From: Podospora pseudocomata
Taxonomy: Eukaryota; Ascomycota; Sordariomycetes; Sordariales; Podosporaceae
DNA: 64,000 nucleotides
Assembly (NCBI RefSeq): GCF_035222375.1
Contig: NC_085887.1
Span: forward strand, 2,207,501 to 2,271,500
Reading direction: 5' to 3'
In this document: piece after piece, positions 33,679 to 43,826 of the stretch
Numbering within the stretch: the first letter of the stretch is position 1
How the letters are laid out: every line of letters begins with the position of its first letter
Program-made: the position numbers and the translations under genes
The notes under the pieces: generated by a model
What the model saw: the letters and a program-made list of their open reading frames with translations, nothing else
The model's database searches: none
What the model was told of the DNA's origin: nothing

Positions 33679-34989
33679 ATATGAGTTGAAAGATGGTAGA
33701 AAGTCTGATAGTTTCTTGCATCTTGACAACCGCTCTCCCGCTATGTGGGTTGTCCTTTTTTCTTCTTTTTTTTTAGAGCTATGGCCATGGGTAATTGCTT
33801 GCTGAAGCCAAGGATTTGTCTCAAGAATACACGTCCACACCGGAGACTGCGGCAGGTGAGATCGTGACAAAGGTATTGCGAGCTTCAACCTCAACTGTGC
33901 GCTCAAAGACTCCCAGTCCGCTGCATAGGCGCCTCACAGAAGAAATGAAGCAGCCCAGAGCCAGCCATATGTGGCAGCAAGAAACCAAATCCGAAATGGC
34001 CCATTTTAGGCCGGTTCAGTCAACAAACGACGAAGCTAAGAGGTTTCACAGCGTCACGCTGGCCGCGCAGCTGGCCAGAGCTACAGATGAGGCTGTGAAA
34101 GTTCCAGATGATCATGACCAGGTGTTGTGCAGTCGGGGGCCCAGGCTTCTTGCAAGCCCACATCCTTTTTTCTCCTCTCGGGTTGGGGTCGGAAAAGTAT
34201 TACTCACATGTAAACTCAGCCTTCTAGGTTGTCATATTGAAACCGAAGAAGGATAGTTTTCCAACACTTGTTATTTACTAAACGAGCTCCTTGAGTTGTT
34301 CAGGTAAATAATACACTGGGTTGCTGAAAAGTGAGGTGTGGTGAATTGGTAAAGCATCCGAGCAGCCACCCCATTTCAACTCGCTGGACCCCCCAACTAT
34401 ATAAAAAGTATGTAGTAATTACGTCTCTCGCACTTTATGAAAAAGAAAAGTTCATAAGGGTGTTCTTTGGGCTTTCTTTTATATATTATGGATGATATCT
34501 TTTTAAAAAGTAAGATCTAAAACTATGATATTTATATCTTGATAAACCGGAAAAAGCTAAGAGAGAGCTTCGTTAAAAGACTAGTTTATAAAGGCAAGAT
34601 TATATTTTAACGACTTAAAATTAAAAAAGAAAAATTACTTAATATGTAAATATAAAATTATCTTCAAACTTTCATTTATATTAACAGCTTATAGGTAAAA
34701 GTGTTGTGAATAGGGGGTCCGGCAAGTAAAAATGGGGGGTCTGAAAAGCATTGCTCTCACATATAAGAAGGGCGTCTGTGGTTTGCTTGATCCAGGACTG
34801 GTCCAGTTACGTAAGAGAGGTATCTACTTATGTCTGGAACATTGCAGGGGTGATGATGACTTTAGATGTCTATCATCCTCAGTGTCTTGGTAGCCAATAA
34901 TGTAGATGGTTGCTGCCGGTGTAGGCGCGTGGCTTGATATCATGGAGTTCAGTACCGCATCAATTTCTACACCATAAAGTTGCACTCTT
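33679..34989. other. intergenic with AT-rich relic
   Basis: The first 600 nt are ordinary and contain an unsupported 153-codon frame (33795-34256). The part from about 34330 to 34725 is the AT-rich relic described separately. I see no intact gene. Confidence 0.55.
34330..34725. mobile_element. AT-rich degenerate element, possible RIP-mutated transposon relic
   Basis: A sharply bounded AT-rich block (34397-34705, visibly dominated by A/T with many TA, TTAA and AAAA runs) sits in GC-balanced surroundings. It is flanked by an imperfect inverted pair: GCTGGACCCCCC at 34383 and GGGGGTCCGGC ending at 34723. Just left of it, 34339-34375 contains TGGTGAATTGG followed by TAAAGCATCCGAGC, which resembles a tRNA D-arm/A-box. 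This composition is what repeat-induced point mutation leaves behind in Pezizomycotina. The identity (non-autonomous DNA element or tRNA-headed SINE) cannot be decided by eye. Confidence 0.45.
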
Positions 34990-36009
34990 TTGGGAAGAAG
35001 GTGGTCAAACAGCTCAGGACAAAAAAACAGGCGAGTTCCAAGCAGGGGGAACCACCCCATTGTGAATTGGATCGATGGCCTACTGTTAATACCTGGCGAG
35101 GTGGAACTCGTCACTGTATGCTACCAGTGCTGGTTCGAAGAGCCGCTCAAGAACTTCCTCGCCAAACGCCACCTACCCAAGTTGGACCCGGACTATTCAG
35201 ACGATGTGAACAAGTTCGCACACTTTGTCGCCCGCTTGGGAGCCCACAAGTACGCCGCTTTCAAGGTGGCGGAAGGAATCGACAAGCTGCCGTATTTTGC
35301 CAATCAGCACTACCGTGTCAAGTTCGACCGGCTGCCCAAGGGTGGTCACCAGGAAGCTCTGAAGCCCACGCCCATCAACCTCACCCGGGCTTTTGACTGG
35401 GCAAATGGCGACTACAACAACGAGCCTGACCCGTTCACCACAGTCAAAAAGCTCGCGAATCTCTTCCCCGGCATCCCCAGCAGCGATCCAGCGGTGGGTT
35501 ATTATCTCGAGCAGGAGCGAAGGAGCACAGAACACAAGGGCTTCGGTTTCCAAGGCGAGATCAGCCGGTGGCTTCAGCAGAAGAAAGACGTCCTTCTGAC
35601 GCGCTACCACGCCGCAATCCAGATTGCCAACTTCTTCAACGCCACCGGGAAGATCTTCCAGGATAAAGATAGGTACATTGGCTGTAGCAAGGGGGCCAGC
35701 TGGTTCTGCACGCAGTACCTGGCGAATCTGCCATCCCCGCGCGGCGACGAACAATTTGTCCCGCCTGCTAAACACAACGAGATCCTTTCAGGTGTTACTT
35801 TTCCGCCAACCAAAGGAAGCAGTGATTCCAGGTGGGCTGTTCAGGTCAAGGCTTCGATGAACGCGGTTGTGCTCCGCACGACACGCGACGCTCTTCTCGA
35901 CAATATTCCTCATGATGCGAGGAGCCATCAGTCGACTAACACATGGATGGATAGAGCGCTCTCCCAGTCCTCGTGGATGAGAGAGGAGGACATCAGGAGT
36001 GTGGCGTGA
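34990..36009 (+). pseudogene. degenerate OTT_1508-type deaminase-like gene, 5' end missing
   Basis: Open frame of about 339 codons with no ATG in the first 290, so it either begins on an unseen upstream exon or is 5' truncated. The C-terminal half resembles the fungal OTT_1508-like deaminase family. That family's usual layout is H-A-E-x-Q, then D-x-x-Y-I-G-C-S-K-P-x-C-x-C-C, then P-P-x-H-x-x-I. Here the order and spacing are kept (R-Y-H-A-A-I-Q, then D-R-Y-I-G-C-S-K-G-A-S-W-F-C, then P-P-A-K-H-N-E-I-L). However, the proton-relay Glu is Ala (H-A-A), and the first zinc Cys with its preceding Pro is G-A-S. If the family assignment is right, it should be catalytically dead. The N-terminal part (C-Y-Q-C-W-F, then about 130 residues) is unassigned. 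It lies 265 nt downstream of the AT-rich relic. The assignment is from memory of the motif and is moderate. Confidence 0.5.
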
Positions 36010-36741
36010 TGGCGATATTGCGCAACGAGAATCAGGTTTCTTTTGTTTATTGCGTTGCTTCTCGGCCCAGATTGGCTTTCAGGTTCTCTTGTGGGCTCAC
36101 CATACCCACCTCAGCGATCCGGCTTGGCCAGCCTCTTATTGTTCATAATACAGACGTCGATTTTGTGAAACGGTTGCTCTCATTCTATGATGCCCTTGTA
36201 ACACTCCCTGTGGCCAGCACTGGTGTCCTCAGGTTTAGCAAAAGAGCCAGGCGTTTCACGGGACAAGTCAGTTGCTTTTCCAGGATTCGGGAAACAGTCG
36301 TCATGACCTGGATAACTGCATCCTTTGCTTTGTTTGGAAACTCTGTGGTGAGCTGTGAGCCTCTCAGGTATCTCTAAATGTCCCGATAGCACTTAAGAAC
36401 TGTAATATCCTGTGTTTAACAGAAAAAGGGGCCATGTGTCCACCATGGATGTTTTGTTTGACCAGGGCAAGCAACATCCATACAGGGGTTAGGGTTATGT
36501 GCGTTGAACCCTTGATGAACCCTTGATGAACCCTTGAAACCTTCACCTGCAGGCTCTCTCCCCGCACTTTTTTTGTGACCTGCAGCTCAACGATGGGACC
36601 CCTCCATTTTGCAGCCAGGAACAGAAAAAAAAACAAAAAAATTAATTTTCATCCACAGCCGTTGGAAATAAAACTCCGACGCTCACTTATACAAAACAGA
36701 CACCGAAACGGCCACTTTTGGTGCCTCAGAAAAGAAACAAA
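36010..36741. other. intergenic: PRMT3 promoter
   Basis: Contains TTAGGGTT at 36489-36496, a telobox/Tbf1-like octamer, and directly after it a short tandem array of an 11-bp unit (about 36504-36541, TTGATGAACCC repeated). No gene is seen. Confidence 0.5.
36504..36541 (+). repeat. 11-bp tandem repeat, about 3 copies
   Basis: TTGAACCC, TTGATGAACCC, TTGATGAACCC, TTGAAACC in succession. Short, upstream of PRMT3. Confidence 0.8.
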
Positions 36742-38525
36742 ATGGCCGAAGCATACCCCCCCTCCATCAGCGACGGCTCCTCGTCAGACAACTCCGAGGC
36801 TGGCAACTGGCTGCAGGGTGATCAGGACGATGGTGATGACTTCAGCGAGCAGGAGACCGTGCAGGTCATCTCGCTGATGGACGACAAGGTCTTTGACGAT
36901 GCTCTTGCCATGGTCACCTACTGCAAGGAGAAATATGGGTTGGATTTCTTGGGGGTGAGAGATCGGTTGGGGCTTGACTTTTACGGGTCGATCAAGTTGA
37001 TCAACTTCAGTATGTTGCTTACTTTTACTCTCATGTGATAGCTATGGAAACTAAACATGAGATCACAGTCCGCCAAAAGGTCCACGATGGCAAGCCAGTC
37101 AAGCCGGATGATATCAAGGCGTCTGATCTCGAGGATGACTCACTCTTGAAGCCGGTACTGGAGGATGATGCCCTCATCGTGTGCTTGGATGACCTCCCTG
37201 CCGCTGGTGAGGCTGCTCCTCAGGCCCGGGAGATCAAGCAAAATGAGGTCCCGGCCGTTGATGAGCTTCTTCGGAAGAATGCGCAGCTCCAGGAAGAGCT
37301 CGAGAAGCTTTCTCAGCAATTCTCCAACTACAGGCTTGCTGTCCAGCAGACCTTGGACCAGAGATGGGGTGAGGATGACAAGCCCGGGTCCTCCAAGGCT
37401 AGAGCTGAAGCCCCTGCTCCTGCTCCTGCTCCTGCTACCAACGGCACAGAAAAGAAAGACAACTCCCCACCCGAAGCCACCTACTACTTCGAGTCGTACG
37501 CCCACAACGACATCCACGAGACCATGTTGAAGGACACGATCCGCACCAACGCCTACCGTGACTTTATCTACAACAACAAGGCCATCTTTGCCGGCAAGAC
37601 TGTTCTCGACATCGGATGCGGTACTGGTATCCTCTCCATGTTCGCCGCCAAGGCTGGTGCGGCCAAGGTTCTTGCTGTTGACAACAGCGCCATCATCGAC
37701 AAGGCCCGCGAGAACATCTTCAACAACGGGCTCGACAATGTCATCACTTGCATCCGTGGCAAGATTGAAGAGGTTACTCTTCCGGTGCCCACGGTCGACA
37801 TCATCGTCTCGGAGTGGATGGGTTACTGCCTCCTCTACGAGGCCATGCTTCCCTCTGTTCTCTACGCCAGGGACAAGTACCTCAAGCCCGACACCGGTCT
37901 TCTCGTGCCATCGCACACGTCGATGTGGATTGCTCCTGTGGCCGACGAGGAGTACGTCACCGACAACATGGACTTTTGGCGGGATGTCTATGGCTTTGAC
38001 ATGAAGGCCATGCAGGAAGGCACCTACGCCAACTGCCGCATTGAGCACCTCCCCGACGCCGCCGTGGCCGGCACCGCGCAGTGTTTCAGGATGCTCGACC
38101 TCCACACTTGCACCAAGGAGGACCTTGTGTTCAACGAGAAGTGGACGTCGACTTATACGTCCAAGGACAAGCTTGATGGTTTCTTGGTGTGGTTTGATAC
38201 CTTTTTCTGCGAGTCGAGACAGGAGCAGGTCGAGAAGCAGTTGACGTGGAAGCAATGGATGGATGTCAAGGGGAAGGAGAGCGTGGCGTTTACCACCGGG
38301 CCGTTTGACAAGGAGACGCACTGGAGGCAGGGGTTGATGTTGATTGACCATGCCAAGCAGCCGAAGGGAAGCGAGGAGAAGGTCAAGGAGGGGGCGAGGT
38401 TGGAGGGCGAGATTGAGTATGCTATTCCCGAGGGTCATCACAGAGGGTTGAACATCAAGGTGACTTGGGGGTTGGAGGGGGAGGAGGGGGAGAAGAGGCT
38501 GAGCCAGATGTGGATGTGCCATTAG
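36742..38525 (+). CDS. PRMT3: protein arginine N-methyltransferase 3
   Basis: Exons 36742-37009 and 37069-38525, 574 aa; the 59-nt intron joins L-I-N-F to I-R-Q-K-V in phase. The catalytic core is complete. SAM-binding motif I V-L-D-I-G-C-G-T-G lies at about 268-276, the double-E loop S-E-W-M-G-Y-C-L-L-Y-E at about 337-347, and the C-terminal T-H-W motif appears as E-T-H-W-R-Q-G. The N-terminal region aligns in layout with the PRMT3 substrate-binding zinc-finger segment and keeps F-L-x-V-R-D-R-L-x-L-D-F-Y-G-x-I-K-L-I-N-F. However, the C2H2 ligands are replaced (V-I-S-L where C-x2-C is expected, and Y-C-K-E-K-Y for the His pair). PRMT3 asymmetrically dimethylates ribosomal protein S2 (uS5) in the cytosol. 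A Pro/Ala spacer and a coiled coil (about 160-200) separate the two parts. The start ATG has a strong context (ACAAAATGGC). Confidence 0.92.
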
Positions 38526-39194
38526 AGAGGTTCGGCGGGACGGCGGACAAATGTATGGGATAGACAAAATAAACAAGGGAATGAATATGCTCTGTATGAT
38601 GGGTTTGCTGACACAAATGCCAAGCCACAGAGTCGCAAAGTGTGGGGGGGAGCTTCTGGAACCCCACGTCATAGCGATCTCGCAGCTCAGGGCAGATTCC
38701 CACTGCTGCAAGTCGCATGATGCAGCAGCTGGTGTGTCGCATGTGTTCTGAAGGCGCGCTCCTTTCACTGATTGCGTGACACCTTCTAAATCAACTCATC
38801 TTCTTCATCTCATGTTTTGTTTTCTGTGATTTGTGTGTTTTACACCTGGGTTGCCTGTAAAAGGTACGTATTTTTGGCAAACAAGGACAGGGGTCTAATT
38901 GCCAGCCGGCACGGCACGACGCGGCAACCATTCACTCAATCACTTACCTCGACACAGACAGCACAAATCAGCTCCCAGGCAGAGAAACATAACGAGTTAC
39001 GACGACAGAAACCAACCGTCGAGTCCCTTTTTCACATTGAATTACAAGCCGAGAACACGACATGCCTGCGACAGACTCACCACATCAATAGCAGCAGACG
39101 AATCCTCACCACACCACCACCACCACCACCACCACCACCGCTAACACCACCACCGCCAACACCACCGCCACCAACACCACCATAACCACCAAAA
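38526..39194. other. intergenic: RAV1 promoter and leader
   Basis: Tandem intergenic region. Its last 85 nt are a CCA-repeat leader (39110-39190). Otherwise nothing is seen. Confidence 0.5.
39110..39190 (+). repeat. (ACC)n-rich leader repeat
   Basis: Nearly pure ACC triplets with occasional GCT/ATA interruptions, ending 5 nt before the RAV1 start codon. It therefore almost certainly lies in the 5' UTR and produces a long, C-rich, unstructured leader. Confidence 0.9.
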
Positions 39195-42100
39195 ATGAGA
39201 ACCATCCTCCCAGGCCTCCCCTCCCCCCACCTCCAAGCCCTAGCAACAGGCTACTGCCAAAACGCATCCGAGTCCGGCCCCCGTCGAATAACCGTACCTC
39301 TTCCCCCTTTCCACCCCCCCCAAATCTTCCTTTCCTCACAACTAACCCCCTTACCCGGTGTAGGTCTACATCTCCGGTCCCGCAATCTCAATCCTCTCCC
39401 CAAGCCCCACCTCCCCATCCCATCTCCTCCAAACAATCTACGACGACGACCCAACCCCCCTCCAATCCGTTGCCCTCGACGAACCCACGGCCAAAATCGC
39501 CGTTATCACCACCTCTGGCACAGGGAGGATATACAAACCAACAATCAACACCCTCCTCCCGATCAACTCCCCCGAGCGTGAGCCCCGCTGGGTATTACAA
39601 GGAACCTTTTTCTCCTCCCCCTCCCCTTCCCATCCAGCAACCCTCTCCTGGGGCAGCGACGGCGAACTTTTGGTCTCCTCCTCCTCATCCCTCCAACTAT
39701 GGCAGACGTCCCGACCAGAGGGGGATATTCATTTATCATGGACGCAACCGCTCCCTAATCCAGCGAAAATGGCGCTGTTGTCGTATGATTCGGCGTACAT
39801 AGCCTCTGTGGGGCGATATGATAAACTGGTGAAAGTGTGGAGGAGGCTGAGCTATGGGTCTGGGGGTGCGGGGACGGAGGAGGGCGTTGATGGGGCGAGG
39901 TTTGATTTTGTGTACTTACGGCATGGGGATGTGGTTACCAGGCTTGAGTGGAGGAGGAGGCCGAGGCATGAGGGGCAGACGGTGGAGAATGTGCTTTGGA
40001 CGGTGGACTGCAAAGGAAGAGTAAAGCTTTGGGTTGGCGGGGATGGGCATGGGATGAGGGAGCTGAGGCTTTGGGGGGGGTTGGAATTGGGGATGAAAAT
40101 GGGGTGGGTGATTCAGGGGGGGGATTTGATGGGGGCTGTTGAGGGGGTTGTGGAACGGGGGAGGGGGGAGGGGGTGGAGAGGGTGGTGGAGGTCGGGAGG
40201 AGGTGTCATGAGGTTGTGGTCGGGTTGGATGGGAAAGGCGGGGTGAAGGTTTGGGGGTTGGAGGATGTGGGTTGGGAACCGGGTGCGCAGAAGAGAGGGG
40301 GGGTCTGGGAGATTGTGGAGGTGAAGGGGGTGGAGGGGTTGGACTGGGGAGGGGGAGCAGGTGAACATGTCGAGGTGCAGAGTTATTGTGATGGCAAGGG
40401 GCTGTTGCAGGTGCTGGTGCACTTTTTTGATGGGAGGATTGAGGTTTATGAGACCGATCTCGCGGCCTTGGTTGATCCGAACCCGAAGAGGAAGAGGCTA
40501 GAAAGGGTGGCTGTTTGGACTGGGCATTCGGCACCGGTCAAGAAGGTGGTGAGGAATTTCAGTGGGAGGGCGGTCGTTACGAGGACGGAGTCGGGGCAGA
40601 GCGTTGTGTGGAAACATGAGTTGGATCATGGGAAGGGGGTGACGATGTTGAGGAGACAGGTCGTCATCCAGCAAGCGGGGCATGTTCACCGGATGTGCGT
40701 GTTGAGAAAGGGGAGGTTTGTGGTTTTCTTGCGGCACGAAAAGGTTGAGCTTTGGGACTGTAGGGGGGCTCAGGCGAGATTGCTGGCCGAGCAGAGGTAT
40801 GATGTGCCGGGGAAACCATTGTGCCTGATTGTGCTGCCGAGGCACAAGGTGGAGGATTACACCACGGCGCATGTTGCGACGATCACGTCGGAAAAGGAGG
40901 GTGTTGGTTGGGAGGTCAAGTTTCCGTTCTATAGACCGAACGATCCGACGGTCAACGTTGCGAATGGCCGGGGGGAGGGGGATCAGGAGGGGTGCATCAG
41001 GGAGTTTGTCAAGTTTACGCTTGAGGATGCGGGGGATTTGGGGTATGTGTTACCTGTTGATCCGGCCGGGGCGGATTTCCATGTTTCGGGGTTTTTGGAT
41101 GTGTTTGCACGGGATGTGGCGATTTCGTACACGCACTCGGGGAGGGTCGAGTTTTGGACTGCGAGGGTTGGGCATGAGGGGAAGGGGGTGGAGTGGTTGT
41201 CGACGAGCTCGCTGGAGACGGGGGTTGCGAACCCGGCGCTGGTCAGCGGGAGCACGCTGAAAAAGGCGGCGTTGGTGAGTGCGGATCGGTCGACGTTGAC
41301 GATTTGGGATATCAGGGGGGCGAGGCTGGAGTATGAGCAAAAGTTTGAGAACAGTCATACGATTAGGGATCTGGACTGGGCGACCACGCCGGCGAAGCAG
41401 AGTATCTTGGCGGTTGGGTTTCCTCATCGGGTGTTGTTGTTGAGTCAGATGAGGTTTGATTATCTCAACAAGGGGCCGGCGTGGCTGCCGACGAGGGAGA
41501 TTTCGATACGGCAGTGCACACCGCATCCGATTGGGGACTCGGTTTGGTTGGGGGGTGGACACTTGGTGATTGCGGCGGGGAACCAGCTGTTTGTGCATGA
41601 TCGGGAGTTTGAGGCTTCGACTTCGCTTGTTCCGGCAACCGGGCTGAGGATACCGCATCGAAAGGGCAAGGCGAGGCAGCTTGATCTGTTTGAGGTTGTG
41701 GACCGGCTCAATGGCCCGCTGCCGGTTTTCCACCCGCAGTTCTTGAGCATGTGCATCCTTGCCGGAAGGATCTCGCTCGTTCACAAGGTCCTGCAGGCGT
41801 TGCGCAAGACGCTTCGGTTCTGGGCAGAGGGTGATGTGGTGGATGATTACCTCGGCCTCGACCTGGTGGAATTCTACGCCGGCGATGGGTCACTGCATAA
41901 CGGCGGTGGCCACCCAAGAGAGTACCTCAACCGCCGGCAGTCGTTTGACGACGGCGACGAGCCCTTCTCGGAAGAAACAGCTGTCGACATCAACGAGCGC
42001 CTCACCCGCATTGGCATCCCTCAGCTCTCGGGCCACGAACAAATCCAACTCGTCGACATTGTAGAATGCGTCGGCGTGGTCGAAAAACAACGTCGCTCCC

Positions 42101-43414
42101 TCGACGAAAACGGAGCAAGATTCATGCTCGCCTTCAGGCAACACGCCCTGAGAAAGGGAAGAGCAAACGAGGTGCACATCTCGTGGCGCGAAATCAGCTG
42201 GGCATACCACTCCACCAGCCAAGACGTCCTTGTCGATTTTGTGACCAAGCAGAACCACGGCAGGATGCTGTGGGAGGGCGCGAGAGAAAGCGGCATGTTC
42301 ATGTGGCTTGGTGACAGCGCTGCCGTGAGGCAACAGTTTGAGATTATTGCGAGAAACGAGTACACCAAAGGCGAGGACAAGAACCCTATCGATTGCAGCC
42401 TCTATTACCTCGCCCTCAAGAAGAAGACTATCCTCCAGGGCCTGTGGAGAATGGCAAGCTGGAATAAAGAACAGGCCTCGACGTCGAAGTTTCTGGCGAA
42501 TAACTTTGACGATCCGAAGTGGCGGACTGCGGCGTTGAAGAATGCTTACGCGTTGATGTCGAAGCGGAGGTTTGAGTACGCGGCTGCGTTCTTCTTGTTG
42601 GCGGACCATTTGCATGATGCGGTGAACGTCTGTCTTAATCAGCTTCATGACCTGCAGCTCGCGGTGGCGATCACGAGGGTGTACGAGGGTGATAATGGGC
42701 CGGTGCTGAAGAGGCTTCTCGAAGAAGAAGTCCTATCCACTGCAGCAAAAGAAGGAAACCGCTGGTTAGCGTCGTGGGCATTTTGGATGCTTGGGCGTCG
42801 TGATATGGCTGTGAGGGCACTTATTGTAAGTCTTCCCCCGGGTTTCTTTTCTATAACACCCCCTGACTAACTCTTCGGAACAGACGCCAGTCTTTGCCCT
42901 CCTCTCCACCACCCCCTCCTCCCCACCCCCAGACGACGGCAACCTCAAATCCAAATCCTACCTCACCGACGACCCCGCCCTCGTAATCTTGTACCGCCAG
43001 CTCCGCCAAAAGACGCTTCAAACACTCCGTGGAGCGACAAAGGTCACGCCAAAGGTGGAGTGGGAGTTTGTGCTGCATTCTGCCGGGTTATATGACCGCA
43101 TGGGCTGTGACTTGCTCGGCCTTGATTTGGTGAGAAACTGGGAGTTTTTCCACCCTGCCGCGCAGGCGATGACGGGGTTGGGAGGGGAGATTAACCCGTT
43201 GAGGCTGCTGAAGAGGAGGGGGAGCTTGGTTGTGGCTGATATTCCTATCCGTGGGGGGCCACTGTCGCCGCTTGCGACGCCGGGGGGGCAGATGCAGGTG
43301 CCGGGGGAGATGAAGACTGGTGGTGGTGGTGGGACAACGGCAAAGCCGAAGCCGCCTCCGACGGTGTTTGAGGAGCCGGATGCGAACTCCTTGTTGGACA
43401 GTTTTGGTTTTTAA
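39195..43414 (+). CDS. RAV1: RAVE complex subunit Rav1 (V-ATPase assembly)
   Basis: Exons 39195-39293, 39364-42825 and 42884-43414, 1363 aa, close to the yeast Rav1 length. The N-terminal half is WD40/beta-propeller-like (residues about 30-650), with W-D/V-W-x-like strand ends such as L-V-K-V-W-R-R and T-L-T-I-W-D-I-R-G. The second half is the helical Rav1p C-terminal region (about 700-1250): D-D-Y-L-G-L-D-L-V-E-F-Y, W-R-E-I-S-W-A-Y-H-S and N-P-I-D-C-S-L-Y-Y-L-A-L-K-K-K. The RAVE complex (Rav1, Rav2, Skp1) reassembles V1 onto Vo of the vacuolar ATPase, for example after glucose return. Exon 1 is a 99-nt exon ending R-R-I-T, joined in phase 0 to V-Y-I-S-G-P. A long Gly-rich stretch (about 120-260) is encoded by G-rich DNA. 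The next gene converges on its 3' end. Confidence 0.9.
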
Positions 43415-43826
43415 AGAGGGAAGGTGAATGATGGAAAAAGGGGGAAGGGGGGTGACATGGCAGTGTAGATTCAAGGCATTCATTGTACATATTAAAAGAG
43501 AATCGATACATTACAACTGAACTAGACATTCATGAGGCAACTGGGGTGTGATCAAAGGAAAGGACTTCTCTGTATTCGTGCCATTGTATCCCTAAAAAAG
43601 CAAAAAGAAAGACAACTGTGTACTCCGAACCCAATCCATATACACGCCCCCCTTAATACTCATTGTAGGTCTGATATCCATCCTGTACTTACTCTCCCTG
43701 TCGTCTCATCGTGTCCCCAAATCAAGCAAACCCTTCATAGCCCCCCCAGTTACATAACTCCACAAAAGCCAAACGCCATCCCAGTCCCTTCCCAAATATG
43801 CAAATCAAACCATCCTCCCCCGAAAA
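43415..43826. other. convergent intergenic region
   Basis: 3' flanks of RAV1 and the Tag1-like gene. It contains A-rich and C-rich stretches compatible with 3' processing. Nothing else is seen. Confidence 0.5.

Noticed and set aside
33795-34256. A 153-codon plus-strand frame after the calpain gene
   Set aside because: No domain, no coding-like bias and no splice partner; it lies in the calpain 3' flank.
34339-34395. Functional tRNA gene beside the AT-rich relic
   Set aside because: An A-box-like motif is present, but no acceptor stem, anticodon arm or convincing B-box could be paired.
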